Assembly: GCA_965277745.1 (NCBI GenBank)
Contig: OZ255837.1
Coordinates: forward strand, 558,001 to 622,000
Direction: 5' to 3'
DNA length: 64,000 nt
Source of the DNA: G965277745 sp965277745
GTDB lineage: Bacteria > Pseudomonadota > Gammaproteobacteria > Cardiobacteriales > Cardiobacteriaceae
Under the pieces are notes generated by a model, which worked only from the letters and a program-made list of their open reading frames with translations, had not been told where the DNA came from and made no database searches. The position numbers and the translations under genes are program-made. Of this stretch, positions 25,589 through 32,873 are shown piece by piece; position 1 is the stretch's first letter, and every line of letters starts with the position of its first letter.

Positions 25589-25813
25589 ATGAAAACTTAC
25601 CCTTTCAATCCGCTTGCCTATCTGCACAACGAGGAAGAAATCGCCGCCTATTTGACCACGGCGCACCAGGATGAAGACCCCAATGTCTTTGTCGTGGCCC
25701 TCGGGCATGTGATCAAACAAAAAGGGGGCGCGACGATTGCCGATCGTGCTGGCCTCGGCAGGGAAAGTCTGTACAAAACCATCGGCGGCCGTGTGCAGCC
25801 AAATGGGACATGA
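25589..25813 (+). pseudogene. Addiction module antidote protein, C-terminally truncated
   Basis: MKTYPFNPLAYLHNEEEIAA ... GATIADRAGLGRESLYKTIGG is the TIGR02684-type antidote up to its second HTH helix. Native proteins continue about 25 residues. Here, after KTIGG, the sequence becomes the conserved 3' edge of antirepressor cassette C (GGCGGCCG-TGTGCAGCC), giving an abnormal tail. Both halves of this toxin-antitoxin pair are therefore broken, and cassette C is the likely culprit. Confidence 0.7.
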
Positions 25814-25891
25814 TGCCCCGTTTGTCGAAGGCACTGGACCTTACGTTGTCCATCACGGGGTGAGGTCATTTCAGATATCCTCGCGCTGCGC

Positions 25892-26695
25892 TCATCGTTC
25901 CACCGCCGTGGGCAGATCTTCGAGGGCGATGCCCATGGTTTCCTCGCCGGCCTCGCCGAAGCACGCCCGCATCTGGCTCGTCAAGATGCGGCAGTTGCGG
26001 CGCAGGGTGTGGACGTGTTTGGCGTCGACGAGGTTTTTCCCGGTGGCGTCCTCGATCGTCGTCTTGCCGTTACTTACGAGGAGAAGATAGCGCCCGTCGC
26101 GCAGATCGTGGAACATTTGTTCGGGTGAAGGTTCAGGACTCTTCGACGGTTTTGGAAGTTCGCCCCGCGGCAGGCAGTGGAGGAAGCGGCACAATTCGGG
26201 GTAGCGGCTCCTTGGGATGTCCTTGTAGGTACCGACCTGGAACCGGGTTTTGATCTTCGAGTACAGCGATCGATAGGTGGTGAAGCCGTCGTCCGAATTG
26301 ACGATCGCCGCCGCCCGCTCCTGCACGTGGCGCTGCTGCGCCGGTGTCAGGGTCGGGACGAGCGGAGGCACTTCATATTTCCTGGTTTTGCGGATGGAGG
26401 GAAGAACTTCCTTGAATACCCAGTCCTGGAAACGTTGTGCTGATTCGAGTCTGGAACCGAAAATCAGTCGATACACATCCGGCTCATAAATGACCCTGAT
26501 TCGCTGAACACCGCCTTCTGTTTGAAGGGGGTGGTGATTCACGACCCCCTTGCAATGTTGTTTGATGGCGTTGACGGTATCTCTGTAACCCAATGCTTTT
26601 GCAACATCCTTTGCAACAAACCATGGGGTCAGTGGATCGTCTGAAAGAATACGAACTTCGTTTGAATCGAAGTTGAAAACGGATAAATTAGACAT
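25892..26695 (-). CDS. Bro-N phage-type antirepressor (cassette C)
   Basis: A 267-residue protein: Bro-N domain (NEVRILSDDPLTPWFVAKDV, AKALGYRDTVNAIKQHCKG, DVYRLIFGSRLESAQRFQDW, VFKEVLPSIRKTRKY; residues 1-112) plus the C-terminal domain shared with cassettes A, B and D. The Bro-N domain is only distantly similar to that of cassette B, while the C-terminal halves and the hinge after SIRKTRKYEVPP are near-identical, so the boundary of domain exchange is sharp. Start ATG 26695 overlaps the Icd-like stop. It is linked on its right to small membrane gene 27232-27477 and intact traG. Confidence 0.85.
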   Translation of the reverse strand: MSNLSVFNFDSNEVRILSDDPLTPWFVAKDVAKALGYRDTVNAIKQHCKGVVNHHPLQTEGGVQRIRVIYEPDVYRLIFGSRLESAQRFQDWVFKEVLPSIRKTRKYEVPPLVPTLTPAQQRHVQERAAAIVNSDDGFTTYRSLYSKIKTRFQVGTYKDIPRSRYPELCRFLHCLPRGELPKPSKSPEPSPEQMFHDLRDGRYLLLVSNGKTTIEDATGKNLVDAKHVHTLRRNCRILTSQMRACFGEAGEETMGIALEDLPTAVER

Positions 26696-26834
26696 GGTAT
26701 GAGCCCTCGGAAAAAGTGCGAGAACTGCCACCGTCGAGGCTAATCAAGCGGGTGGCAGACTGTACGGGATTAGCCTTACCGTATTCCGAGAAACGGCGCG
26801 CCGGAGCGCTCCCGCACAGCCCACCATAAAACAT
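26688..26834 (-). CDS. Icd-like leader peptide frame (cassette C)
   Basis: A 48-codon frame from ATG 26834 (MFYGGLCGSAPARRFSEYGK) to SYHV-stop, overlapping the antirepressor ATG by eight bases (CATGTCTAA). Both c4 target segments fall inside it. It matches the icd-ant overlap of P1-type antirepressor operons. Confidence 0.55.
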   Translation of the reverse strand: MFYGGLCGSAPARRFSEYGKANPVQSATRLISLDGGSSRTFSEGSYHV

Positions 26835-26841
26835 GGGTATG

Positions 26842-26919
26842 AAAAAAATCGCTTCAGGCGAGCGCCTGTGCGTTCGGAATATTCAGGAGGCTAATCCCGA
26901 CTGCCGATTGTGCGGCAGC
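26842..26919 (-). ncRNA. c4-type antisense RNA (cassette C)
   Basis: Bounded by -10 TACGGT (26931-26926) and a hairpin with U-run (26848-26842). GGGATTAGCC (26898-26889) pairs perfectly with GGCTAATCCC (26775-26766), and TATTCCGA (26881-26874) pairs with TCGGAATA (26789-26782). A partial copy of the second segment, TTTTTCCGAGGG (26715-26704), forms the antirepressor ribosome-binding site. Confidence 0.8.
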
Positions 26920-26925
26920 GAATCC

Positions 26926-26955
26926 ACCGTACGCCATCGGGTGATCGCCTGTCAA
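26926..26955 (-). promoter_or_regulatory. Promoter of cassette C
   Basis: TTGACA, an 18-bp spacer, then TACGGT, identical in layout to cassettes A, B and D. Confidence 0.75.
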
Positions 26956-27170
26956 ATTTTTGCCGGTTTTTCCCTAACGTTCCGAGCGGTGGCCCTTTTG
27001 CTTTCACAGGCCGATCTCCCGCCACAACCAGTTCGGCAACGTCATCGCCCATTTGTGGAGAACGACAGCCAGCGAGTCGATCCCGTCATTTCTCTTCAAG
27101 TGCCTGTTGAGTACCTTAACGGCACGACACCGCCCTTGTGCCGCTTCTTTCCATATGATAGGATTTCCTT
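26956..27170. repeat. Shared segment upstream of cassette C (partner 4654-4869)
   Basis: Near-identical to the segment beside cassette A up to GGATTTCCTT, including the TATGAT -10 box (27154-27159 region), and then unrelated DNA. It supplies the same promoter context to a different small gene. Confidence 0.75.
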
Positions 27171-27231
27171 TGTGCGTGAATCGCGCTCGTGGCGATGTGT
27201 GAAGCGCGACGAACTCCAGGGAGGCACTATC

Positions 27232-27477
27232 ATGGGCTCTACTTTTGATGAGGATGGCACTATCAACCGCTTTACGTCTGATGATGGCTTCTCTATGTCT
27301 GACGATGATGAGCCATTTGGCGATTGGCTCGATGAACTCACTGAAAACGATTGGCTCGATGAAATCACTGAAAATAAAAAGAGGTATCGCGATATACCTA
27401 TTTCACCCGAAGGTTTTGTTATCGTTTCACTCTCGATTGTTTTCTTCATTTTACTCAGTAGAATTCTTTTTCATTGA
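27232..27477 (+). CDS. Small acidic single-pass membrane protein, 81 aa, convergent with traG
   Basis: ATG 27232 follows AGGGAGG at good spacing. The N-terminal 55 residues are strongly acidic (DEDGTINRFTSDDGFSMSDD; WLDELTENDWLDEITENKKR). A single C-terminal membrane helix (GFVIVSLSIVFFILLSRILF) ends the protein. It has no similarity to the 122-residue protein in the same slot of unit A. Its last codons overlap the 3' end of traG on the other strand by 27 bp. The family is not recognised; the location makes it a candidate exclusion or immunity factor matched to this traG allele. Confidence 0.65.
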   Translation: MGSTFDEDGTINRFTSDDGFSMSDDDEPFGDWLDELTENDWLDEITENKKRYRDIPISPEGFVIVSLSIVFFILLSRILFH

Positions 27478-30400
27478 CGCGAACGGGTTTTCATTTTTCA
27501 GGCGGTTGTATTCGAGAATCGAGGCGGTATATGCGCCATTTACATCGTCGGCGGTTTTCAAGGTGTTTATCATCGCCTCCGCCAGTTTCGGGTCGTCGGG
27601 GAGTTCATGCCTCAGGTTGTCTTCGTATTCCTTCATTTTCGCGGCATTGGGGTGTGGTGCCTCGCTGTAAATTCCCGCCTGCGCCTTTGTGAGACCTAGG
27701 TCCCGTGCTTGTGTATATCGGTTTTCCTTTACCTGACCAAGCTCCTCATTCCATTTCTCAAGCTTTCTTTCATACGTTTTTCGACTCTCTCCCCCTCTCG
27801 CTGACGTATAATACCGCCCTCCTTCCACTGGCGGCGATGGAATCCTCTTTTCTTTCCCTAAGTCATCCGCGATACTTTTCACGCCACTGACGATACTGGA
27901 CGGTCCGGGCACGCCATCGATGATCCGCTGCCGCGCCCGCGCCAATCCGCCCTTCCATTTTTCCGCCCCGTCCCGCTGTATCGCTTCGCTTGCGGCCGCT
28001 TGGTGACCCCGCACCCGATCCAGCGACGGAGGAGCGCCTCCATCGACCGCTTCCTCGACCGTGCCGCGGCCGGTCACGAGATCGCGATCCCCCGTGGCGC
28101 TCTCCACCGTCGGGCGCACATTGGCGTTCACGGCGCCCAGGTCGCTGTTGCGGTAGGGGTCGCCGACATCACCGGTGCCGAACCCTGGTAAAGCCATGGC
28201 GATGATTTTCGACGCCTCGCGGTATCCCTCGTTCTTTTTCCCCGACGGATAGTTCCTTTCTCCGGTCATCGCCCTCAGCCGCGAGGCCGCCCGCGCCACT
28301 TCGGGATTCATACCATATCTCTGGTACCTGTTGTACACATCGATGGCTTCGTCGCGGACCTCCCGCGGCGCGAAGCGCCAATATTCGTCGAGATAGCGTG
28401 TCGCCTCCGGCGATTTGGCGACCGCGGCGCCGAGGGTTTTCAAGTCGGTGGTGTTCGTCGCCGCCAGCCGCTTGTTCACCGCGCTCATCTCGTTGAAGGA
28501 TTCCGAGGACGACAGCGCTTCGGCGGACGTCTTCGTCAGGTTTTCCGCGTCCTTCTCCCCCCAGGTCCGCTTGTAGGCGTCGCCGCGCGCGTCGCGGAAA
28601 CTCATTTCCACGCTGTCGCCGATCGCCGCGCTCTGCTTCTCGCTCCAGCCGATCTCTTTCACGTATTTGCCGATGTCTTCGAAACGCCATTTCGTGCTGT
28701 CCTTGTCCGATTTTCCCCCGCTGCCATTGACACCGGCGGAGAAATTCAACCCGGGGAGGAGCGGAACACCCGCCCCCAAACCGGCGTGCGCGGCGAAGGC
28801 GCCCGTGATTTCCTCGGCGTGGGACTTGTCGATGCCGTGTGTTTCCATGAAATCGCTGGCCGCCTTGTCGATCATCTCGCTCGTCCGGGTGTGCTGCGAT
28901 GACACCCGGCGGCCGAGATCGGCGAGCCGCGACCGGCTTTCCTCCCAGTTCCCGCCGGCGGAAAGACCGTGCCCGAGCGCGTGCTGGAAGGCTTCGCTTT
29001 TCTGCTTCATCAGGGTGCGCGCCGAACTGACCCCGGATTCGAGCGTCGAACCGAAGGAAATATTACCGAGCGTGCTTTCCGCGCCGCTCATCAGTGCGCC
29101 GCTGAATTGGCTGTGTTCGTAGGCCGGACGGCTATCCATCAGTGGCGCCCGCCGGGTGATATCCGGGGACTGGATTTTCTCGTCGATGTGGTCGGCGCCG
29201 CCGATGCGCGTCACCAGACTGGTGAAAGCGTAGGTGCTGCCGGTGACGATGAACAGCGAAATCATCGGCGTCGCCGCCGCCAGCATGCCGCCGGTGGAAA
29301 TCCAGTTCTGCAAGATGTGCCCGGCGCGGTCGAGCCCGTATATCGAGTCCAGAGGCCCCCTGAGACTGGCGATCCGCCCGGAAGCCGCGTTGCAGATGAA
29401 CAGGTTGACGATCGACAGCACCGGCATCCACAACTGGATCCAGAGAATCGCCTGGACATATCTGCCCGCCAGCGAGATGCCGAATCCCCCCATGACGATC
29501 ATGAACGCCATCAGCGGCGTGATCGCGTAGATGAAGCCCTCGAAAAAGGTCAGCATCGGCCGCACGACACTCGTGAACATGCTGTGCTCGGCCGCCCATT
29601 GGGTGTTTCTCTGCAAGATGGCCTGATTGAGCATTATCGCCGAGCTGAAATCGTGAAAATCCTGATAGCGTCCGACCGCGGCTTCGTCGTAAAGGGGTTG
29701 GAGCACCGCCGCTTTCAAATAATCGATGGCCGTGACGTTGGTCTCGCCGAGGGCGTCGAGGGCATTGCCGATTCTCTCGCGGGCGCTGACGCTTCCCTGG
29801 GGGATGCCGAGCAGGGCGTTCAGTTCGGCGCTCACGAGGGGGTCGTCGAGCCGAGTGACGTCTTCGAGCGCCGTCCAGGCTTCGGTACAGTCGTAATCGT
29901 CGCCGCGGCGGCGGTTCGGGGAAAGGTACAGGTGGGTGCCGTAGAGTTCGGACTTGAAAAACAGCGTCTGTTCGATGGGGCTGTTCATCATCTCGTCGAG
30001 GGTGGCGAGGTTGAGGTCTATCTTGTTCAGGGTGCATTCGCGGATGTAGTTGGTCCACGATTCGCGCGTGTTGACGTAGCCGCCGCCGGCCGCCTTGTCG
30101 AGGGCGCTGAACACCCGGGTGCTGTACGCCCTCCTGCGCGTGTCGTTGAGCAGTTTCAGGGTCTCGGCGAAGGGTTGCTCGGTCACCCCCGGAGTGATGA
30201 CGCCGTATCCGGTCTCGAAAAGATGGGTGATCGTGTAGCCGATGTTGGAGATGACGCCGCCGGCAAAGCCGATCCCGATCGGTACTTTTCGCACCACGCG
30301 CACGTCGCCGGTGTAGGCGTCCTCGATGGTGACGGTGGTCGTCGGAATGAAGAAACAGGCGTAGAGAATCCAGCCGACGAGAATCTGCTGGAAATCGATC

Positions 30401-30570
30401 CGTTTCCCGCCCTGGAAGAGCGCCTGTACGCAGATCATGAAAATCCCGAGCAGGAGCCCGACGGAGACCATCCTCTCGAAGTCTCCGGTACCGACGATCA
30501 TCGACACTGCGGTGAGGATCTGTTCGAGGAACGCCGAATCGCCGATGGAATGAATGGTGAAAACGCTCAT
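27451..30570 (-). CDS. traG: TraG, F-type mating-pair stabilisation protein
   Basis: A complete 1039-residue TraG. The N-terminal half is inner-membrane: helices around residues 30-75 (GLLLGIFMICVQALF, LVGWILYACFFIPTTTV), then 340-365 (FIYAITPLMAFMIVMGGFGI), 375-395 and 425-450. The C-terminal half is periplasmic and helical. TraG anchors the F-type channel, stabilises mating pairs and in F/SXT elements is the donor-side target of exclusion. Residues about 575-640 differ sharply from copy A while the flanks are identical, the same region where exclusion specificity maps in F and SXT TraG. The last about 150 residues also differ. CAGGAGATTGTC precedes the ATG. No other transfer genes follow, so it is stranded from its operon. 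Confidence 0.9.
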   Translation of the reverse strand: MSVFTIHSIGDSAFLEQILTAVSMIVGTGDFERMVSVGLLLGIFMICVQALFQGGKRIDFQQILVGWILYACFFIPTTTVTIEDAYTGDVRVVRKVPIGIGFAGGVISNIGYTITHLFETGYGVITPGVTEQPFAETLKLLNDTRRRAYSTRVFSALDKAAGGGYVNTRESWTNYIRECTLNKIDLNLATLDEMMNSPIEQTLFFKSELYGTHLYLSPNRRRGDDYDCTEAWTALEDVTRLDDPLVSAELNALLGIPQGSVSARERIGNALDALGETNVTAIDYLKAAVLQPLYDEAAVGRYQDFHDFSSAIMLNQAILQRNTQWAAEHSMFTSVVRPMLTFFEGFIYAITPLMAFMIVMGGFGISLAGRYVQAILWIQLWMPVLSIVNLFICNAASGRIASLRGPLDSIYGLDRAGHILQNWISTGGMLAAATPMISLFIVTGSTYAFTSLVTRIGGADHIDEKIQSPDITRRAPLMDSRPAYEHSQFSGALMSGAESTLGNISFGSTLESGVSSARTLMKQKSEAFQHALGHGLSAGGNWEESRSRLADLGRRVSSQHTRTSEMIDKAASDFMETHGIDKSHAEEITGAFAAHAGLGAGVPLLPGLNFSAGVNGSGGKSDKDSTKWRFEDIGKYVKEIGWSEKQSAAIGDSVEMSFRDARGDAYKRTWGEKDAENLTKTSAEALSSSESFNEMSAVNKRLAATNTTDLKTLGAAVAKSPEATRYLDEYWRFAPREVRDEAIDVYNRYQRYGMNPEVARAASRLRAMTGERNYPSGKKNEGYREASKIIAMALPGFGTGDVGDPYRNSDLGAVNANVRPTVESATGDRDLVTGRGTVEEAVDGGAPPSLDRVRGHQAAASEAIQRDGAEKWKGGLARARQRIIDGVPGPSSIVSGVKSIADDLGKEKRIPSPPVEGGRYYTSARGGESRKTYERKLEKWNEELGQVKENRYTQARDLGLTKAQAGIYSEAPHPNAAKMKEYEDNLRHELPDDPKLAEAMINTLKTADDVNGAYTASILEYNRLKNENPFASMKKNSTE

Positions 30571-30636
30571 GACAATCTCCTGGTTTCGCTGTCACACCTA
30601 TTTTCCACCGCCGATACGGTTTTTGCATGCCCTCGG

Positions 30637-30655
30637 ATCGCCCATTTTGGGCGAT
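30637..30655 (+). repeat. Dispersed hairpin element, copy 1
   Basis: ATCGCCC-ATTTT-GGGCGAT followed by a T-run. Copies 2 and 3 (minus strand) are at 52965-52983 and 55964-55982, with the surrounding CTCGGATCGCCC and GGGCGATTC also conserved. Confidence 0.6.
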
Positions 30656-30705
30656 TCCAGGGATTTTTTCCTTCGTGAGCGAAAAATTTCTCCCGCCGCC
30701 GGCAA

Positions 30706-30878
30706 TTTTTCGCGCGAAAACCGTCGCGGCCGCTTATCGAAGGATCGGCTCGATGCCTTCTTCCGGGGCTGTTCCGAGAGACGCCATAAACGAAGATAAT
30801 GAAGAGACGGCCACGCTTTTCACCCGTGATCTCGCGGAATGTCGCCAGTTTTGTCGACTATCGCGCCGATCGGGCGAG
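30706..30878. repeat. 173-bp dispersed direct repeat, copy 1 (copy 2 at 34110-34282)
   Basis: Near-identical to 34110-34282, including GCGGCCGCTTATCGAAGG and CACCCGTGATCTCGCGGAAT. A shorter piece (CGCCATAAACGAAGAGACGG) recurs at 35421, where it truncates yafQ. It precedes a fic remnant, the DUF805 gene region and a yafQ truncation respectively. Confidence 0.7.
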
Positions 30879-30944
30879 TGTCGGGGCCGAAAGGCCGCCG
30901 ATTCCGGGTACGCTGGATAGCGGGGGGTGAGGGGATAAACACTC

Positions 30945-30984
30945 CACATAAAGAAAGGATTTGCTGTTATCCTTTCTTTATGTG
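30945..30984 (+). promoter_or_regulatory. Perfect 16-bp stem-loop upstream of fic fragment (copy at 35449-35488)
   Basis: CACATAAAGAAAGGAT, an 8-base loop, then the exact complement. It lies 30 bp before the fic start. The second copy, with one mismatch, precedes the second fic fragment at 35519. Operator and attenuator are both possible. Confidence 0.5.
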
Positions 30985-31014
30985 GATGACAAAAAAAGGA
31001 TACTTTACTTAGCC

Positions 31015-31411
31015 ATGATCCCCCAAAAAGAGAACTCGCGCCTTGGGCGAATGGTCGTTGTCTCAACGGTAGGAGAGAAGGCCAAAGCATTCGTTCCACC
31101 ACCTTTACCTCCGACCCCTCCCGTTGAAATATCAGGTATCTACAAGCAACTTGATGGCGCAAACCATGCGCTGGGGCAACTCGATGGGGTCACTTCAATA
31201 TTGCCCGATACCAAACTGTTTCTCTACATGTACGTGCGCAAAGAAGCGCTGCTTTCCTCGCAGATTGAAGGCACTCAGTCATCGCTGTCCGATCTCTTGC
31301 TCTTCGAGAATAGAGAAACGCCCGGCGTGCCATTGGATGATGTGCAAGAAGTTTCGAATTACGTCGCTGCGATGTAACACGGTCTTTCAAGAATTAGGGA
31401 GGGTTTTCAGA
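31015..31411 (+). pseudogene. Fic family protein, N-terminal remnant
   Basis: MIPQKENSRLGRMVVVSTVG ... LLSSQIEGTQSSLSDLLLFE ... DVQEVSNYVAAM is the N-terminal region of a Fic protein with inhibitory motif SSQIEGTQ. A TAA follows AAM, but the frame continues HGLSRIREGF after it, so CAA probably mutated to TAA. Beyond that the Fic core (HPFxxGNGR) is absent, replaced by unrelated DNA. It is therefore doubly inactivated. Confidence 0.75.
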
Positions 31412-31638
31412 AGAAGGGAGAACCTTTTTACGCCCCCTCAATCCCACTTATCCGCCAATCCTTGAAGAATTTAAAATCCTGGCGGTCTTCCAGCACGCCA
31501 TTCTCTTGTGACCGCCTTTTCCGGGTAAGCTGAATGCGGCGGGCGTAGGCGTAAGTCGGCGTTTCATGTTTTTTCCGCCTCTTTTGAGGTAGAATTGTAG
31601 GTAACGCAGTTAGAGAAACCCTTTAGGGGAAGTGCCTG

Positions 31639-32370
31639 ATGAGCGACAAGATTAGTTACAGCTTCAAAATTGAAGGTATGACGCCGGTAAGCATGTCTTT
31701 CCGCCGGCTGATAAGCTACTACGAAGAAATAAGGAAGATGCTCGACATTGAAGATAGCATCCATTTGATCGGTATTTGCGAGGGTAGTCATGAAAGCAAG
31801 TTCGCTGTTGATCCAGGCATTAACGGTAAGCTTACCAAACGGATTATGGATATCAACAACGGATGCGCACCCCGACAAGCGATCAAGGCGTGGGATACTA
31901 TCAACAAGATGCTGCGAGAAGATGGTACCAGCGGGGCCTTTTCTGACATCAAAGGTAAAAATGTTATTACATTCCCTGGGGAGAGTGCCGCACGCGACAC
32001 AGTTCTAGTCAGGGATGCGGCATCCTTTGTTGGTGAGCTTTATCACATTGCCAGAATAAAAAACGACATAAAAATAAGAGTTAATGCAGACACTTATGGT
32101 GTTGTGCTTGGTACGACTACGCGTGAGATCGGTAAAGCTTTGAGAGGGTTTCTGTTTGAAAACATCAAAGTAATCGGTAAAGGGATCTGGGTACGAGGAG
32201 AAGATGGCGATTGGAGTATCGATGATTTTATCGTTACTGAATTCGTCCCCATTTCTTACGGAAACCTTCGGGAAACGATAAACGAGCTTAGGAAAATAGA
32301 AGTTAGCTGGCCTGATGATCCGATCGGCCTGCTGGAGGAAATTGAAGAAAATGGGAAGCAGCTACATTGA
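31639..32370 (+). CDS. Hypothetical protein paired with PIN-domain gene
   Basis: A 243-residue soluble protein (MSDKISYSFKIEGMTPVSMS ... ESKFAVDPGINGKLTKRIMD ... IKIRVNADTYGVVLGTTTRE ... IGLLEEIEENGKQLH) that I do not recognise. AGGGGAAGTGCCTG precedes the ATG. The stop codon overlaps the TTG start of the PIN gene (TTGA), so the two are translationally coupled. The pair resembles a two-gene toxin-antitoxin or defence unit in which this large partner would sense or restrain the nuclease. The promoter region (TAGAATTGTAGG near 31590) is paralogous to the one upstream of the DUF805 gene. Confidence 0.7.
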   Translation: MSDKISYSFKIEGMTPVSMSFRRLISYYEEIRKMLDIEDSIHLIGICEGSHESKFAVDPGINGKLTKRIMDINNGCAPRQAIKAWDTINKMLREDGTSGAFSDIKGKNVITFPGESAARDTVLVRDAASFVGELYHIARIKNDIKIRVNADTYGVVLGTTTREIGKALRGFLFENIKVIGKGIWVRGEDGDWSIDDFIVTEFVPISYGNLRETINELRKIEVSWPDDPIGLLEEIEENGKQLH

Positions 32371-32873
32371 TTGCGGCACTTGACAATACATTTCTCTCGC
32401 TATTTTTGAACCCCAATGCAAAACCGAAACCAGATCCAAACACGGGACAACCGGTTCCTCACTGTAAAGAGCGAGTGGAAGATTTAATTGACAAGTATGC
32501 AGGTGCGCAAGATGTCATTATAATTCCCACTCCTTGTTTAGCAGAGCTTTTGACAGCTGTGCCGGATATATCGAAATCTCTGGAGATTATAGAACAATCA
32601 TCGTCGATGCAGATCGCTTCGTTTGATGCACGGTGTGCGACCGAACTTGCGATTGAAACCAGGAAGGCGATTGATAGCGGCGATAAACGCAGCGGCGTTT
32701 CGGCAGATTGGCAAAAAGTCAAATTTGACCGTCAGATAGCAATAATTGCAAAAGTTAAGCGTGCCGAAGTATTCTACACTGACGACAACACGCAAGCGGA
32801 GTTCGCCAGGCAGCTAGGAATTGAAGTCCAGCACACTTGGGATTTGAGCTGTAGAAATCAAAACTTAATCTGA
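32367..32873 (+). CDS. PIN-domain nuclease-like protein, 3' end altered by IS481
   Basis: Reads MIAALDNTFLSLFLNP ... DVIIIPTPCLAELLTAVPDI ... MQIASFDARCATELAI ... KVKFDRQIAIIAKVKRAEVF, followed by YTDDNTQAEFARQLGIEVQH. The spaced acids (D in ALDNT, E in AELL, D in KFDRQI, DD in YTDDN) fit a PIN (VapC-like) RNase. It starts at TTG overlapping the previous stop. The IS at 32850 replaced the last 12 native residues (encoded at 34030-34065, LSNKRAQRDFLH) with seven. The catalytic acids are all retained, so activity may survive. Confidence 0.75.
   Translation: MIAALDNTFLSLFLNPNAKPKPDPNTGQPVPHCKERVEDLIDKYAGAQDVIIIPTPCLAELLTAVPDISKSLEIIEQSSSMQIASFDARCATELAIETRKAIDSGDKRSGVSADWQKVKFDRQIAIIAKVKRAEVFYTDDNTQAEFARQLGIEVQHTWDLSCRNQNLI

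Larger units (their letters stand above)
30571..31014. other. Non-coding stretch with repeats between traG and fic remnant
   Basis: Holds an ATCGCCC/GGGCGAT hairpin (30637-30655), the first copy of a 173-bp dispersed repeat (30706-30878) and a 16-bp perfect stem-loop (30945-30984). No gene seen. Confidence 0.6.
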
